Below, in pieces: positions 12,195-20,389 of a stretch of DNA of 64,000 bases. The translations under genes and the position numbers were made by a program. The stretch covers positions 1 through 64,000 of the forward strand of contig NZ_CP053642.1 in assembly GCF_013177295.1 (NCBI RefSeq), in the 5' to 3' direction. The notes beneath the pieces were generated by a model. It was not told where the DNA came from, searched no databases, and worked only from the letters and a program-made list of their open reading frames with translations. Source of the stretch: Actinomyces marmotae. GTDB taxonomy: Bacteria; Actinomycetota; Actinomycetes; Actinomycetales; Actinomycetaceae. The stretch's first letter is position 1; each line of letters starts with the position of its first letter.

Positions 12195-12707
12195 ATGGAC
12201 CGCGTCGACCTAGCCACCGCCGGCCTGTTCTTCTCATGGGCTGCCCACGACCTCGAGGAGTACGTGACGATGCCCTCGGCCTCACGCGAGCTGGCGGAGC
12301 GCATCCCCTGGCTCCCCGAGGAGCTGCGCCGCGATGGCGTATCGCGTGAGCATGTCAGGGTGGCGATGGGCGTCATGGCGGTGCTCTTCGCCGTCGGGTC
12401 CATCCAGGGGCAGCGCAGCCGCGGCCGATCCTGGCTCTATCAGGCGCTCCTGCACGGCTACGGGCTGCACGGCTTCAGCCATCTGGGATCCGCGGCTCTG
12501 TCCCGGGGCTACACCTGCGGCTGTGCGACGGCCCTGCCCATCGTCCTGTCGTCCTGGTTCTGGGCGCGGCGCATGCTGCGCGAGGAGGGAATCGAGGTTC
12601 GCCCCAACTGGTGGGTCATCCCAGCCTTCCCCATCGTTACTGGCATCGCCCACGGCGCCGCCCACCTCGTGACGAGGGGGCGCCAGGGCGGATCTAGCGG
12701 CTCCTGA
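12195..12707 (+). CDS. HXXEE domain-containing membrane protein
   Basis: The 170-residue protein carries the family-defining H-x-x-E-E motif as HDLEEY (His18, Glu21, Glu22) near its N-terminus and several hydrophobic segments with His/Gly-rich loops (LHGYGLHGFSHLGSAALSRG). HXXEE proteins are small membrane proteins of unknown function, frequently paired with a divergent TetR regulator, as here. ATG 12195 follows GGGAGGAG; the frame is open upstream but without a ribosome site. A metal-dependent role is conceivable from the His/Glu residues, but that is inference. Confidence 0.8.
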   Translation: MDRVDLATAGLFFSWAAHDLEEYVTMPSASRELAERIPWLPEELRRDGVSREHVRVAMGVMAVLFAVGSIQGQRSRGRSWLYQALLHGYGLHGFSHLGSAALSRGYTCGCATALPIVLSSWFWARRMLREEGIEVRPNWWVIPAFPIVTGIAHGAAHLVTRGRQGGSSGS

Positions 12708-12758
12708 GCGCTGACGGAACTGGGCGCGCGACCACCTCGCCATCACAGCCGGGCGCGC

Positions 12759-12911
12759 TTGCCCACAGGTTGCGAAGATGCTCGGCCACTAGCCCTGTGG
12801 ATGCCTGTGGACAGTTGAGGGACTGTAATTCCAGGCTTTCCCCATCTGGGGACAGCGCTGTGGAAAACCACAGCGCTGTTCTTCCACATGGTTATCCCCA
12901 ACTGTGGATGA
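12759..12911. other. Cluster of DnaA-box-like sites in a convergent gap
   Basis: Within about 150 bp there are TTGCCCACA (12759-12767), CTGTCCACA (reverse, 12806-12814), TTTTCCACA (reverse, 12859-12867), TTATCCCCA (12892-12900) and TCATCCACA (reverse, 12903-12911), each one base from TTATCCACA or TTGTCCACA, plus weaker copies. A perfect hairpin CAGCGCTGTGG-AAAA-CCACAGCGCTG (12853-12878) lies in the middle and may also terminate the two convergent genes. This could be a DnaA titration or regulatory site, or part of the origin. Confidence 0.55.
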
Positions 12912-12945
12912 ACCACACCGATGTGATTCGTTGGCGAGAAGTCCC

Positions 12946-13806
12946 TCAGAGGCTCGCGAGGCGCAGCGCCACGAGGCCCACCAGCGCCAGCGCCACGGCG
13001 GCGGTGCCAGCCGCTGAGAGCGCCCCCCGGCGCTCGCGAGGCGCCCAGGCGTAGACCGCGGCGACGACGCCCCCGGTGATGAGACCCCCCAGGTGCCCCT
13101 GCCAGGAAATCCCGGCAGCGGTGAAGGAGAAGACCAGGTTGAGCACGAGGATCCCCACGATGCCCGTGGTGTCCCGCCCGAAGCGCCGCTGGATGACGAA
13201 CATCGCGGCGAACAGGCCGAAGACCGCGCCGGAGGCACCCACCGTCCCGGTGAACCAGTCCCGCGATCCCGGTGCGGACAGCCAGTACACGGCCGTTGAC
13301 CCGCCCAGGGCGCTCAGCGCCATGAGCGCGCTGTAGCGCCAGCGGCCGAGCAGGGGTTCCAGGGCCTCGCCCAGCACCCACAGGGCCCACATGTTGAAGG
13401 CCAGGTGCATGATCGAGCCGTGCAGGAGCGCGCTGGTCAGCAGGCGCCACGGCTCAGCGCTCACAAAGACCGGCACGAGAGCGAGCTCCCTGATGACGTT
13501 CAGCCCCATCGCCGTCGAAGCGGGGAGCTTCTGGGCGATGAAGACGACGACGCACACGGCGATGAGCGCCTTGGTGATGAGCGTGGAGCCGTCGGAGAGC
13601 CGGCCGCCGAGGGCCGTCGTCGGGGCCCGGCGCCCGGCGCTGGCGCGAGCGGTGCAGTCCACGCAGTGCACGCCGACAGCGCTGGGCACCTGGCAGGCCG
13701 GGCACACCGGGTGGCCGCAGCGCTGGCAGCGCACGTAGGCCACCCGATCGGGGTGGCGCGGGCAGACCGGCGCGCCTGGGGTACCCGGGCCGCCCACCGC
13801 CGTCAC
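12946..13806 (-). CDS. Rhomboid family intramembrane serine protease with N-terminal zinc finger
   Basis: Rhomboids cleave membrane proteins within the lipid bilayer. The 286-residue product has an N-terminal cysteine/histidine finger (CPRHPDRVAYVRCQRCG, CPACQ, HCVDC, about 15-52), then about six membrane helices. HLAFNMWALWVLG, the active-site GASG (Ser near residue 191) and the GHLGG histidine (near 236) form the rhomboid signature. It starts with GTG, overlapping the cyclophilin stop by 4 nt. The finger-plus-rhomboid layout and the neighbouring cyclophilin are usual in actinobacteria. Confidence 0.93.
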   Translation of the reverse strand: MTAVGGPGTPGAPVCPRHPDRVAYVRCQRCGHPVCPACQVPSAVGVHCVDCTARASAGRRAPTTALGGRLSDGSTLITKALIAVCVVVFIAQKLPASTAMGLNVIRELALVPVFVSAEPWRLLTSALLHGSIMHLAFNMWALWVLGEALEPLLGRWRYSALMALSALGGSTAVYWLSAPGSRDWFTGTVGASGAVFGLFAAMFVIQRRFGRDTTGIVGILVLNLVFSFTAAGISWQGHLGGLITGGVVAAVYAWAPRERRGALSAAGTAAVALALVGLVALRLASL

Positions 13807-14324
13807 TGGACGACGCTCACCGAGGTGATGGTGACCTCCTTGAGAGGACGGTCCGTACGATCCGTCGGCGTCGCCGAGATCGCATCCACGACGGCCTTCG
13901 ACTCGTCGTCGGCGACGGCTCCGAAGATCGTGTGCTTGCCGTGCAGCCAGGCAGTGGGCGCGGTGGTGATGAAGAACTGCGAGCCGTTGGTGCCCTTGCC
14001 CATGTGACGGCCGGCGTTGGCCATGGCCAGGACGTAGGGGGCGTCGAAGGTGAGGCTCGGGTCGATCTCGTCGTCGAAGGTGTAGCCGGGGCCACCGCGG
14101 CCGGTGCCCAGCGGGTCCCCGCCCTGGATCATGAAGTTCGGGATGACCCGGTGGAAGACGACGTCCTTGTACAGGGGCGCGTTGGTCTCCTCACCAGTGC
14201 GCGGATTCGTCCAGGTCCGCGACCCGGTGGCGAGCCCGACGAAGTTCTCAACGGTCACGGGCGCCTGCTCCGGGAAGAGGGTCAGGCGGATGTCTCCGAG
14301 GGTGGTGTGAAGAGTCGCTTCCAT
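13803..14324 (-). CDS. Cyclophilin-type peptidyl-prolyl cis-trans isomerase
   Basis: The 173-residue protein catalyses proline isomerisation in folding. It shows VVFHRVIPNFMIQGGDPLGTG with the catalytic FHR arginine, the ANAGRHMGKGTNGSQFFIT segment and LHGKHTIFGAV. No signal peptide is seen, so it is cytoplasmic. ATG 14324 (MEATLH) was chosen because homologous sequence begins there, although the frame stays open much further upstream. It is probably co-transcribed with the rhomboid gene through a 4-nt overlap. Confidence 0.95.
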   Translation of the reverse strand: MEATLHTTLGDIRLTLFPEQAPVTVENFVGLATGSRTWTNPRTGEETNAPLYKDVVFHRVIPNFMIQGGDPLGTGRGGPGYTFDDEIDPSLTFDAPYVLAMANAGRHMGKGTNGSQFFITTAPTAWLHGKHTIFGAVADDESKAVVDAISATPTDRTDRPLKEVTITSVSVVQ

Positions 14325-14519
14325 GCACCCATGGTCCCATGGGTGGGCGGGCGGGAACCTCTTCGCCCAAGGGTGGCGGAGCGTGTTCACCCCAGGCAAA
14401 ACGCCGCCATCAAGAGCCCCCGCCCGGGCGGGAACAGTGCCACCATGGGTCTCAGTTCGCCTCACGCCGCCCTGGCATCCCGCGACACGACCATTTGAAC
14501 TCCCCAGGAGGAGAGCGCC

Positions 14520-15002
14520 ATGCCTTGCAAGACCGCCGACAAGAGGATCGACTCCGACCACCTCCGTCAGGAGGCCGCCAATCTCGCCGAGGCCATCGCC
14601 GAGCGCGCCGAGCGCGCCGCCGAGTGGGCCGCCCCGCGCGTCGCGCGCGCCGGGGAGAACGTCTCGCGCGCCGCCAAGGAGGCGCAGACGCGTATCGAGC
14701 CCGCTTACAGCGAGGCCCGCGCCCGCGTCGTCGACGACTACCTGCCGCGCGCCCAGCGCGCCGCCGAGGCCGCCCGTGCCGCGATCGCCGAGGCCCCTGC
14801 GCCCGTCGTCGCCCCCAAGAAGCGCCGCTGCCGTCGCGGCCTCAAGGCTCTCGCCTGGGCCACCGTGGTCACCGCCGCCGCCGGCGCCGCCTACATCGCC
14901 TGGCGCCGCAGCCAGCCCGTCGAGGACCCGTGGGCCGAGGAGTACTGGGCCGACTCCGCCGAGGAGGGCGCCGAGCTCCTTGAGGAGGTCACCGGGGCCT
15001 GA
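14520..15002 (+). CDS. Alanine-rich helical membrane-anchored protein, unknown function
   Basis: The 160-residue product has a long charged alpha-helical segment (about 10-95, repeated Ala/Glu/Arg with possible coiled coil), a basic stretch KKRRCRRG, one membrane helix (about 109-125) and an acidic C-terminal tail rich in Glu/Trp/Asp. It resembles the DUF5324-type proteins found between cyclophilin/rhomboid genes and crgA in streptomycetes, but no defining motif can be cited. Start ATG 14520 has AGGAGGAG upstream. It is followed by a strong terminator hairpin. Confidence 0.7.
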   Translation: MPCKTADKRIDSDHLRQEAANLAEAIAERAERAAEWAAPRVARAGENVSRAAKEAQTRIEPAYSEARARVVDDYLPRAQRAAEAARAAIAEAPAPVVAPKKRRCRRGLKALAWATVVTAAAGAAYIAWRRSQPVEDPWAEEYWADSAEEGAELLEEVTGA

Positions 15003-15037
15003 GCCCACCGGCGGATCGCGCCCGTGACCGCATGACG

Positions 15038-15078
15038 ACGACGGCGCCCCCGACCTGCGATGGTGGGGGCGCCGTCGT
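15038..15078. terminator. Bidirectional terminator hairpin
   Basis: CGACGGCGCCCCC (15039-15051) pairs perfectly with GGGGGCGCCGTCG (15065-15077) over a 13-nt loop; a flanking A-T pair extends it. It lies between the helical-protein gene and the convergent crgA. Confidence 0.75.
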
Positions 15079-15134
15079 TGATTATCGCCCGTGCGCGGCG
15101 CTGGCCGCGGGGCCGCAGAGGCCGTTGCGGGGGC

Positions 15135-15497
15135 CTACTTCCAACGCAGCAGGCCGAGGAAGCCGACCATCATGATGATGAAGCCGATGTAGAGGTTCCC
15201 ATTGGACAGCCAGTCGGCGGCGTGGTGGTGGAGGAAGTACGGCAATGGGTACTTCCCCTTGAACAGGTAGGTCACCACGACCCACAGGAGCCCGATGACC
15301 ATGAGCACGACCATCGACGGCGCGTACCAACTGGGGCTGCCGGTGCGCACCACCTTCTGGGGCACGCGCGACACGCGATTGGCCGCCGCGCGCGACTCCT
15401 CCTCGGCGGCCTTCGCCGCCTTGGCCGGGTTGCCGGAGCGCTTGGCTCTGCGCTTCGCGTGGTCATCAGAGTTCTTGAGCTTGTTCAGCAGGGCCAC
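15135..15497 (-). CDS. crgA: Cell division protein CrgA
   Basis: CrgA is a small membrane protein that recruits and regulates FtsZ-ring and peptidoglycan synthesis partners at septum and poles in actinobacteria. The 120-residue product has a basic/Ala-rich cytoplasmic N-terminus (1-50), the family segment SPSWYAPSM leading into helix 1 (about 58-78), a short loop with P.P-aromatic residues and helix 2 (about 98-117). It starts with GTG after GGAGGAGG. Its proximity to the sortase E, PASTA kinase and RodA/PbpA genes matches the usual neighbourhood. Confidence 0.93.
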   Translation of the reverse strand: MALLNKLKNSDDHAKRRAKRSGNPAKAAKAAEEESRAAANRVSRVPQKVVRTGSPSWYAPSMVVLMVIGLLWVVVTYLFKGKYPLPYFLHHHAADWLSNGNLYIGFIIMMVGFLGLLRWK

Positions 15498-15710
15498 GCG
15501 GGCCTCCTCCTAGCATGACGAGCCTGGGGAAGGGCTCGTGCGCGGGCACTAAAACGCTCCTAGCCTAGGGCATGCGCGGCGTCGGGCGAGAGGTGGGACT
15601 GTGATCACGCTTGCCGTTACAAGCAGGGTCGACGCCCTAGACTGGCAGCCGAGCGATGGGCAGGCCATCAGTCCCGCCACGCCCCTGAGGAAAGTCCTGC
15701 GGAAGACGGA

Positions 15711-16481
15711 GTGCGGATGACCAGCATGAGGCACGGCGGAGCGGCGGAGCGCAAGAAGCGCTCGGCGCTCGACATCATGATCACCAGTGTCGGCGAGATC
15801 CTCATCACCGTGGGCCTCGTCATCGCCCTCTTCCTCACCTGGCAGCTGTGGTGGACGAGTCTGGACGCCCAGGAGAAGGCCGCCGCCACGCGCGCCGCCT
15901 TCGAGAGTCAGCAGGTCGACTCCCCCAAGACCGAGGGCGTCAAGCACTATGACGCCCCGCCCGCCGTCTCCCCCGTCGGCAGCGGGGAGACCATCGGCAT
16001 GCTCATCGTCCCCAAGTGGTACGGCAAGACGAACAACAACATGCCCATCCTGGAGGGCACCGCCGCGAACATCCTCGACTCCGCCGTCGCCGGCCACTAC
16101 ACCGAGACCCAGCAGGTGGGCGATATCGGCAACTTCGCCCTCGCCGGCCACCGGCGCACCTCCGGAAACTCCTTCCGGCGCATCGATCTCCTCGAGTCCG
16201 GCGACGAGGTGGTGGTGGCCACCAAGGACACCTGGTACGTCTACACCGTCACCGAGCACGAGATTGTGAACCCGAACGCCGTCGAGGTCATCGCGCCGGT
16301 GCCCCACCATCCCGAGATCGCGGCCACTGATCGCATGCTCACCCTGACCACCTGCCACTCGCTGACAGTCGGCGAGTGGGGCAATGACCACCGGTGGATC
16401 ACCTACGCGAAGCTCTCCTACTGGATGCCCCGCTCCGAGGGCCGCCCGGCCTCGGTCCTCAACGACCCGGAGGTCAACTGA
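15711..16481 (+). CDS. Class E sortase
   Basis: Sortase E is a membrane-bound transpeptidase that attaches surface proteins to the wall in high-GC Gram-positives. The 256-residue protein has an N-terminal basic region and membrane helix (about 22-46), then the sortase barrel. Catalytic His147 lies in FALAGHRRT, Cys215 in LTLTTCHS and Arg228 in DHRWI. The GTG start at 15711 is preceded by GGAAGACGGA; ATG 15717 is an alternative. No LPXTG or LAXTG protein was identified in the window, so its substrates lie elsewhere. The next gene overlaps by 1 nt. Confidence 0.93.
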   Translation: MRMTSMRHGGAAERKKRSALDIMITSVGEILITVGLVIALFLTWQLWWTSLDAQEKAAATRAAFESQQVDSPKTEGVKHYDAPPAVSPVGSGETIGMLIVPKWYGKTNNNMPILEGTAANILDSAVAGHYTETQQVGDIGNFALAGHRRTSGNSFRRIDLLESGDEVVVATKDTWYVYTVTEHEIVNPNAVEVIAPVPHHPEIAATDRMLTLTTCHSLTVGEWGNDHRWITYAKLSYWMPRSEGRPASVLNDPEVN

Positions 16482-16636
16482 TGTACGGATGGATCTGGCG
16501 CCACCTGCCCGGACCGGTGTGGCTGCGCCTCATTGAGGCGCTCGTCCTCGCCGCGCTCGTGGTCCTCGGGCTGTTCGAGTTCGTCTTCCCGTGGGCCAAC
16601 GAGACCTTCCACCTCTCCGGCGAGGCCACCGTCTGA
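16481..16636 (+). CDS. Small membrane protein following sortase E
   Basis: This 51-residue protein begins MYGWIWRHLPGP and has one membrane helix (about 17-40). A small protein with this MYGW(I/L)WRHLPG start commonly follows the class E sortase in actinobacteria. The start overlaps the sortase stop (TGATG), so it is translationally coupled. The function is unknown; a sortase accessory role is inferred from position only. Confidence 0.8.
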   Translation: MYGWIWRHLPGPVWLRLIEALVLAALVVLGLFEFVFPWANETFHLSGEATV

Positions 16637-16689
16637 CCGGGCATCCGCCCGCGGCCTCGCGCCCGCCATCCCCACCCCTCCCCACACGC

Positions 16690-17021
16690 GAGACCGGTCG
16701 AAAATACGAGCGAGACCGGTCGAAATGAGGATCGAGACCGGTTCGGTGAGGTGAATGCTAGCGCTGTGGGGGCGCGTGCTGAGCGCGGATGAGGGGGCTG
16801 CTCACTTAAGGGGCGCGCCTGAGCACGGAGGGGCGCCCGGCAGACTGAGAGTCGCGCTCCCAATGCGCCTCTCGGTGCGCGAGCCACCCGTTGGTGCGCG
16901 AGGCGCCCGTTGACGGGGACGATGCTCGGCGGGAGCGCGGCCGGCTCACTATCGTGCTGTGCTGATCGACCGGTCTCGATCGTATTTTCGACCGGTCTCG
17001 CTCGTGATATCGACCGGTCTC
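16690..17021. repeat. 22-bp-phased GACCGGTC repeat, locus B (inverted pair)
   Basis: Forward units begin at 16690, 16712 and 16734; inverted units begin at 16968, 16990 and 17012, all 22 bp apart. The 224-bp spacer between the arrays is GC-rich with no gene seen. The element fills the 406-bp gap between the small sortase-partner gene and the convergent end of pknB, and aligned facing arrays could pair into a long hairpin. Confidence 0.92.
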
Positions 17022-17042
17022 GGCGGTGAGAGGAGGGGAGGG

Positions 17043-18917
17043 TCAGTTGGAGGTGGCGCCCGTCGACGGGGACGACGATGGATTATTCGGGTCACCCGGC
17101 TTCGGGGCCTTCGGGGAGGTCGTCGTGGGCGCGGGCTGGAAATCGTACTTCTTGTAGTCGATGGTCACCTGCCCCCCGGCGTCCAGGGAGGCCCCGGCGA
17201 CGGGGCTCGTGCCCGTGACCTCGGTGGTGTCCTTCTTGGCAGGGTCGGAGGTCTTCTCCGTGGTCGGGCTGTTGACGTTGTAGGTCAGGCCCGCGTCCTG
17301 CAGCGCCGTCTGCGCCGCCTCCAGGGTCATGCCCTTGATGTCCGGCACGGTGACCCTCCCCGTGGACAGCACGAGCGCCACCGAGCTCCCGCGCTGCACG
17401 GTCGTGTTCGCCGTAGGCTTGGTGCGGATGACCTTGTCCTTGCCGACTTCCGCGGAGTCCTCCGAGGTGGAGGTCCCCACCTTGAGGCCCGCCTTCTCCA
17501 GGGCGTCGCGCGCCTCCTCCTGGGTCTTGCCGGACACGTCGGGAACCTCGACCATGGCGGTGCCCAGGGAGTACTGGACCGTCACCGTGGAGCCAGGAGC
17601 GGCGCCCGTGCCCACAGCCGGGTCGGTGGAGACCGCCCGGCCCGGGGGGATCGTGTTGGAGGCGACGCCGTCGCCCTTGGCGTAGACCAGGCCGACGGAC
17701 TCGATCGCGGCCTTGGCCTCCTGCTCCGACTTGCCCGTGACATCCGGGACGGCGATGGTCGTCGGCGTCGGTGAGGCGGTGGGCTTGGGATCGGCCCCGC
17801 CGAACTTCCCAGAGCTGACCGCCCACGCACCCAGCGCCACCGCGACGAGGAGCGCCGCGATGAGCAGCCACAGTCCGAGGCGGTTCTTGGACGCGCGCTC
17901 ATCATCCTGCTCAGTGGGCATGATCAGGGGCTGCTGGGTCACCGGGGGCGGTGGTGCGGGCGTCTCGGGGCGGGCGGGGCTGAAGGCGTCGGTCTGCTGC
18001 GGGAGCGTCGTCGTCGGGGCGGAGGCCCAGGTGGAGGTCGCGGGCGCGGACACGGCATTGCCCTGCTGCGCGGCCAGGAGGTCGGTGCGCATGTGGGCGG
18101 CATCCCCATAGCGGTCATCGCGCCGCTTGGCCAGCGCCTTGAGGACGACTCGGTCGATCGCCTCCGGGATATCGGCGGCGATCGACGACGGCGGCTTGGG
18201 CACCTCCCGCACATGCTGGTAGGCGATGGCCACGGCGGAGTCGCCTGTGAACGGCGGATGGCCGGTGAGGAGCTCGTAGAGGAGGCAGCCGGTGGAGTAG
18301 AGGTCCGAGCGGGTGTCCACGACCTCCCCGCGGGCCTGCTCCGGGGACAGGTACTGGGCGGTCCCGACGACGGCGTGCTGCTGGGTGACGGTCGCCGCGG
18401 AGTCCTCGATGGCGCGGGCGATGCCGAAATCCATGACCTTCACCGCGCCGGTGGAGGTGATCATGATGTTCCCGGGCTTGATGTCCCGGTGGACGATGCC
18501 GGCGCGGTGGGAGTACTCCAGGGCGTCGAGCACGCCGGTGACGATCTCGACCGCCTCGGGGATCGGCACGGCCTCGCCGTCGCCCAGGAGCTCGCGGACC
18601 GTATGACCCTCCACGTACTCCATGACGATGTACGGGACGGTGCGGCTCGTCCCGTCCGGCTGGACGAGGGTCTCCTCGCCGGAGTCGTAAACGGCGACGA
18701 TCGAGGGATGGTTGAGCGCGGCGGCGGACTGGGCCTCGCGCTGGAAGCGGGTCTGGAACGTGGAGTCGCTGGCCAGGTCCGAGCGCAGGAGCTTGATGGC
18801 GATGACGCGGTTGAGGCGCCGATCGTACCCGAGGCGCACCTCCGCCATGCCGCCACGGCCGATGAGGTCACGGATCTCGTAGCGTTCGGCCAGGATCACG
18901 GGGAACGTGTCGGTCAC
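17043..18917 (-). CDS. pknB: PASTA-domain serine/threonine protein kinase (PknB type)
   Basis: This membrane kinase senses muropeptides or lipid II and phosphorylates cell-division and wall-synthesis proteins. The 624-residue product has a Hanks kinase domain (about 12-275: GRGGMAEV loop, HRDIKPGN catalytic loop near 141, DFGIA), a Pro-rich juxtamembrane segment, one membrane helix (about 345-365) and three extracellular PASTA repeats starting at VPDVTGK, VPDVSGK and VPDIKGM, with a Pro/Ser-rich tail. Three PASTA repeats is one fewer than mycobacterial PknB. The GTG start overlaps the pknA stop (GTGA). Confidence 0.96.
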   Translation of the reverse strand: MTDTFPVILAERYEIRDLIGRGGMAEVRLGYDRRLNRVIAIKLLRSDLASDSTFQTRFQREAQSAAALNHPSIVAVYDSGEETLVQPDGTSRTVPYIVMEYVEGHTVRELLGDGEAVPIPEAVEIVTGVLDALEYSHRAGIVHRDIKPGNIMITSTGAVKVMDFGIARAIEDSAATVTQQHAVVGTAQYLSPEQARGEVVDTRSDLYSTGCLLYELLTGHPPFTGDSAVAIAYQHVREVPKPPSSIAADIPEAIDRVVLKALAKRRDDRYGDAAHMRTDLLAAQQGNAVSAPATSTWASAPTTTLPQQTDAFSPARPETPAPPPPVTQQPLIMPTEQDDERASKNRLGLWLLIAALLVAVALGAWAVSSGKFGGADPKPTASPTPTTIAVPDVTGKSEQEAKAAIESVGLVYAKGDGVASNTIPPGRAVSTDPAVGTGAAPGSTVTVQYSLGTAMVEVPDVSGKTQEEARDALEKAGLKVGTSTSEDSAEVGKDKVIRTKPTANTTVQRGSSVALVLSTGRVTVPDIKGMTLEAAQTALQDAGLTYNVNSPTTEKTSDPAKKDTTEVTGTSPVAGASLDAGGQVTIDYKKYDFQPAPTTTSPKAPKPGDPNNPSSSPSTGATSN

Positions 18918-20389
18918 GGTGCCTCCTTGACTGAGGTGACGGGCACTGGGGCGGGCAATCCGGAGGCCTGCGCGATCAGCTCTGAGCCTGCTTCGCTCAG
19001 GGATCCGGTGGTGGTAGGCGATTGAGGGGCGGCGTCCGTCGTGCCCGGTTGCGCTGAGGCTAGGGTACTCATGAGCGCCACGACGGCGGCAATGAGGATG
19101 AGCACTGCTCCGGCGAGCATGAGCAGGGCCGGCGCGGACAGGCTGCTCAGGAGCGGCAGGCCGAGACGGCCCCGCCCCGAACTGCGGCGGGGGCGACGAG
19201 CATCACGCGCGCGATGGGACACCGGCAGGGCCCGCGCGCGAGAGCCATACGCGCCCCGGCGGGCGCTGTGGATCTTGGAGCGGCGCTCGGGCCAGCGCTC
19301 GGGCGCGGTCTCGACGATCGTGGCGGCCCACTGCGCGGCGCTCGCTGAGGCTCGTGGGCGCTCGGCAGCCCTCGATGGCTTCGAGGACGCCGGCGCGGCG
19401 CTCTCCTCGTCAGTGGCGGCATTGGTCGCCGAGGAGCTGGTCGGCGAGGAGGCCCGGCCCATCCCCGCTGCGCCGCCACCGCCGGCAGTGGAGGCGGCGC
19501 CAGGTCCCTGGGCGGCCCGGCCCGTGGAGGCCCAGGCGAGGTTGTCCTCGGGGTCCCAGTGCTCCTCCGGCAAGTGGATGACGATCCGATCGAGGCGCCG
19601 GGCGAGCTCGCGAGCCGAGGACGGCCGATCGGCGGGCTTCTTGGCCAGCAACTCCATGACGACCTGGCGGACCTCGGGGGGCACGCTCTTGGGCATCTGA
19701 GGCACGGGCTCGTTGACATGCGCGAAGGCGATGTCCACCTGAGTGGACCCGGTGAAGGGGCGGCGGCCCACGAGAGCCTCGTAGGCGATGATCCCCAGGG
19801 CGTAGAGGTCGCCAGAGGGCTGGGCGGCGTTGCCCATCGCCTGCTCGGGTGCCAGGTACTGGGCGGTGCCCATGACCATGCCGGTGGCGGTCATGGGCCG
19901 CTGGTGGGGGCCGGTGGAGATGCCGAAGTCGGTGAGTTTGGCCAGGCCCTCCCGGTTGATGAGGATGTTGGAGGGCTTGACATCGCGGTGGACGACGCCG
20001 GAGTCGTGGACCACCTGGAGGGCGCGGGCCACCTGCGCGAGGATCGGCAGGATCTCCGCGGGCGCCATCGTGCCCTTCTCCTCCAGGATCTCGGACAGGG
20101 GGCGGCCCTGCACGAGCTCCATGATGATCCAGCCCGAGCCCTTGCGCTCCCCGAAGTCCAGGACGACGGCGAGGTTGGGGTGGCGCAGTCCCCGGGAGTT
20201 GGCGGCCTCCGCCCGCAGGCGCGACAGGAAGATCTCATCCCCGGTGAGCTCGGGGCGGAGGATCTTGGCGGCGACGATCCGACCTGAGTTGAGATCGGTG
20301 GCGCGCCAGACCTCCCCCATGCCGCCCAGGGCGATGCGCTCCAGGAGCTGGTAGCGGCCCTGGAGCTCGAACCCCACCTGTGGGATCAC
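18914..20389 (-). CDS. pknA: Serine/threonine protein kinase (PknA type)
   Basis: The 491-residue protein has a Hanks kinase domain (about 10-270) with GGMGEVW, an HRDVKPSN catalytic loop (near 132) and DFGIS, a long Pro/Ser/Ala-rich linker, one membrane helix near residues 420-445 and a short extracellular tail without PASTA domains. This matches PknA, the partner of PknB in the actinobacterial cell-shape operon. The start is GTG, overlapping the pbpA stop by 4 nt. Cross-phosphorylation with PknB and dephosphorylation by PstP are family knowledge. Confidence 0.94.
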   Translation of the reverse strand: MIPQVGFELQGRYQLLERIALGGMGEVWRATDLNSGRIVAAKILRPELTGDEIFLSRLRAEAANSRGLRHPNLAVVLDFGERKGSGWIIMELVQGRPLSEILEEKGTMAPAEILPILAQVARALQVVHDSGVVHRDVKPSNILINREGLAKLTDFGISTGPHQRPMTATGMVMGTAQYLAPEQAMGNAAQPSGDLYALGIIAYEALVGRRPFTGSTQVDIAFAHVNEPVPQMPKSVPPEVRQVVMELLAKKPADRPSSARELARRLDRIVIHLPEEHWDPEDNLAWASTGRAAQGPGAASTAGGGGAAGMGRASSPTSSSATNAATDEESAAPASSKPSRAAERPRASASAAQWAATIVETAPERWPERRSKIHSARRGAYGSRARALPVSHRARDARRPRRSSGRGRLGLPLLSSLSAPALLMLAGAVLILIAAVVALMSTLASAQPGTTDAAPQSPTTTGSLSEAGSELIAQASGLPAPVPVTSVKEAP

